From an uncultured Romboutsia sp. (lineage in GTDB: Bacteria > Bacillota > Clostridia > Peptostreptococcales > Peptostreptococcaceae): a DNA stretch of 12,163 nt. Within the stretch, counting starts at the first letter, position 1; every line of letters begins with the position of its first letter. The position numbers and the translations under genes were made by a program. The notes beneath the pieces were generated by a model. The model saw nothing but the letters and a program-made list of their open reading frames with translations, was not told the DNA's origin and did no database searches. The stretch lies in NCBI GenBank assembly GCA_937907205.1, contig CALESE010000208.1, positions 1 through 12,163 on the forward strand, given 5' to 3'. Shown here piece by piece: positions 11,264 to 12,163 of this stretch.

Positions 11264-11518
11264 TTAATATGGTCCTAATTTACAGAATGAAAGAATAGAA
11301 CAATTCAATATTGTATATTCATATCCATCAATAAATCTTTCTGTACTGCAAATTTCAAAACTCCACTTATCTAATACATTTCTGTCAACAACATTATTAT
11401 ATTCAATATGATGCTTATCAGTACTATCTGTGTCTAATACTAAAGCATTAATATTTTCTACAACAATATCATTTATGTCATTACGTTTAGTTACCTTATA
11501 GCTTACTAGAAATTCCAT
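11264..11518 (-). CDS. small LVSYKV-type phage protein, 84 aa (tandem paralogue 1)
   Basis: An 84-aa protein (MEFLVSYKVTKRN ... CSILSFCKLGPY), the close tandem copy of the gene ending at 10997. The frame is open up to 11713, but I chose the ATG at 11518: it gives exactly the same length and N-terminus as the paralogue and lies 4 bp after the stop of the 110-aa gene, whereas a longer start would overlap that gene by almost 200 bp. Sequence differences cluster in residues 13-19 and 62-68, probably loops. Function unknown. Confidence 0.78.
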   Translation of the reverse strand: MEFLVSYKVTKRNDINDIVVENINALVLDTDSTDKHHIEYNNVVDRNVLDKWSFEICSTERFIDGYEYTILNCSILSFCKLGPY

Positions 11519-11522
11519 ATGC

Positions 11523-11855
11523 TCAATCTCTTTTCTTATAACGTTTAACCACTCTATATCTCTTACCATCTCTATATAAGAGCCAATCTCCGATATCAGA
11601 AATATCTTCAAATTCAGAAATGGTACCATATTCATCTTCAAATACAACAGTTTGCCATTTGCGACCAAACCAACCAGATGGTACAATCTCTTCAACTTGA
11701 TAATAGACTTCATCTACCCATTTGAATGTACCATCATCTTGTTTCTTTCTCTTATGTTGACTTACTTCAACAATACGATACTTCAATTCAACACCTTGAC
11801 TGAGTTCACCTAATGCCTCTGTTGTATCAACATCAACAATTCTCCTCTGTTCCAT
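11523..11855 (-). CDS. hypothetical phage protein, 110 aa
   Basis: A 110-aa protein starting MEQRRIVDVDTTEALGELSQ. The frame is open further up to 11960, but those residues (MLLLLIFSISLFLMKH...) are the shadow of the upstream gene; the ATG at 11855 overlaps that gene by 23 bp. The product is beta-rich with many Trp/Tyr residues (KWVDEVYYQVEEIVPSGWFG; WQTVVFEDEYGTISEFEDIS; WLLYRDGKRYRVVKRYKKRD) and ends in a strongly basic tail, which might bind nucleic acid. No family recognised. It is cotranscribed with the gene before and the 84-aa pair after it. Confidence 0.72.
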   Translation of the reverse strand: MEQRRIVDVDTTEALGELSQGVELKYRIVEVSQHKRKKQDDGTFKWVDEVYYQVEEIVPSGWFGRKWQTVVFEDEYGTISEFEDISDIGDWLLYRDGKRYRVVKRYKKRD

Positions 11856-12132
11856 GCTTATATAGTTTATTCCAATAATTCTCAAGAATATCACACTGAA
11901 TGTTGTGGCTGAATGTTTCATCAAAAATAAGCTTATGCTGAAAATCAATAGCAATAGCAAATGGATAATCGTGAAAATACATGCTTGGCATTTCTCTATT
12001 AGGATTTGAAGAAGTCAAATCTATAAAATCTGTTTCTGAATCAAAAAAAAATAAATCTTTTTCAGAAACACTAAATTCATTTTTAGCAAATTCAAGCTTA
12101 CCTTGGTATGCTCCACCTATTATTAATACCAT
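11833..12132 (-). CDS. small protein with CobU-like P-loop start, 99 aa
   Basis: A 99-aa protein opening MVLIIGGAYQGKLEFAKNEF. The beta strand plus GGAYQGK resembles a Walker A loop, and the whole start resembles adenosylcobinamide kinase (CobU)-like short proteins of Firmicutes, by memory. The residue after the lysine is Leu rather than Ser/Thr, so normal nucleotide binding is doubtful, and the protein is about half the length of CobU (near 180 aa). A later segment, SMYFHDYPFAIAIDFQHKLIF, could be the second strand. A textbook Shine-Dalgarno sequence (AAGGAGG) precedes the ATG, unlike nearly all other genes here, so it may have come from another source. The true function is unclear. Confidence 0.65.
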   Translation of the reverse strand: MVLIIGGAYQGKLEFAKNEFSVSEKDLFFFDSETDFIDLTSSNPNREMPSMYFHDYPFAIAIDFQHKLIFDETFSHNIQCDILENYWNKLYKHGTEENC

Positions 12133-12136
12133 ATTT

Positions 12137-12143
12137 CCTCCTT
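12137..12143 (-). promoter_or_regulatory. strong Shine-Dalgarno sequence AAGGAGG
   Basis: AAGGAGG lies 4 bases before the ATG at 12132. It is the only full consensus site in the window and fixes that start. Confidence 0.75.
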
Positions 12144-12163
12144 AAATAATTGCCAAAACTCCT

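Noticed and set aside
11519..11713. Upstream extension of the 84-aa gene to 149 aa
   Set aside because: It would overlap the 110-aa gene by almost 200 bp, and the paralogue has no such extension.
11856..11960. Hydrophobic N-terminal extension (signal-peptide-like) of the 110-aa protein
   Set aside because: The extension is the out-of-frame shadow of the 99-aa gene; the ATG at 11855 gives a normal short overlap.
1..12163. Alternative genetic code with a reassigned stop codon
   Set aside because: TAA, TGA and TAG each end plausible genes, and no gene contains several in-frame stops; the case at 6910 is isolated.
1..12163. CRISPR array, insertion sequence or integrase/attachment site
   Set aside because: No regularly spaced repeats, no transposase or recombinase, and no terminal inverted repeats flanking a gene were seen.

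Overview
The window is an AT-rich, gene-dense stretch that looks like part of a tailed-phage genome (a lytic phage or a large phage/prophage block) infecting a host of the Bacteroidota. The evidence is the tight packing of short, mostly unrecognisable genes, almost all on the minus strand, with overlaps or gaps of a few bases; a divergent phage-type sigma factor; a phage-style nucleotidyltransferase; and no housekeeping genes. Most starts lack a Shine-Dalgarno sequence and sit behind A/T-only leaders. Several intergenic gaps carry the TTTG-N19-TATATTTA-like pattern known for the Bacteroidota housekeeping sigma factor. TAA, TGA and TAG all end genes, so the standard code is used. No capsid, tail, portal, terminase or replication gene is visible, so this is an accessory or early/middle region.

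Reading along the minus strand (high to low coordinates): 12132-10997 holds a small P-loop-start protein with an unusually strong ribosome binding site, a 110-aa protein and two tandem 84-aa paralogues. A promoter at about 10.96 kb then drives two larger proteins of 301 and 328 aa that look like diverged paralogues. A promoter at about 8.96 kb drives a run of five small genes (129, 127, 195, 77 and 112 aa). The 127-aa protein is an internal duplication, and the 112-aa gene has an in-frame continuation beyond its stop codon. A 306-bp gap (6604-6909) holds that continuation, a copy of the promoter/leader module found at 10.9 kb, and a long inverted repeat around the GTG start of a 417-aa sigma-70-family protein, followed by a 190-aa protein.

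A single plus-strand gene (4520-4756) converges on that unit and diverges from the next one. From a promoter at about 4.5 kb the minus strand encodes a compact membrane operon: a 49-aa one-helix protein, a 170-aa two-helix protein, a 252-aa membrane-anchored coiled-coil protein with PspA/Vipp1 (ESCRT-III-like) layout, and a 102-aa soluble protein. It ends at a 26-bp perfect palindrome with a T-tract. Right behind the terminator another TTTG-N19-TATATTAT promoter starts the last unit: a 165-aa protein, a coiled-coil protein, two tiny overlapping membrane proteins, a 135-aa unknown and a NadM-like nucleotidyltransferase.

Working picture (inference): the sigma factor could reprogram host polymerase, possibly under translational control by its own leader hairpin. 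The membrane operon could remodel or protect the host envelope during infection, and the nucleotidyltransferase could serve NAD salvage or another cofactor pathway. Most other genes are unknown phage accessory proteins.
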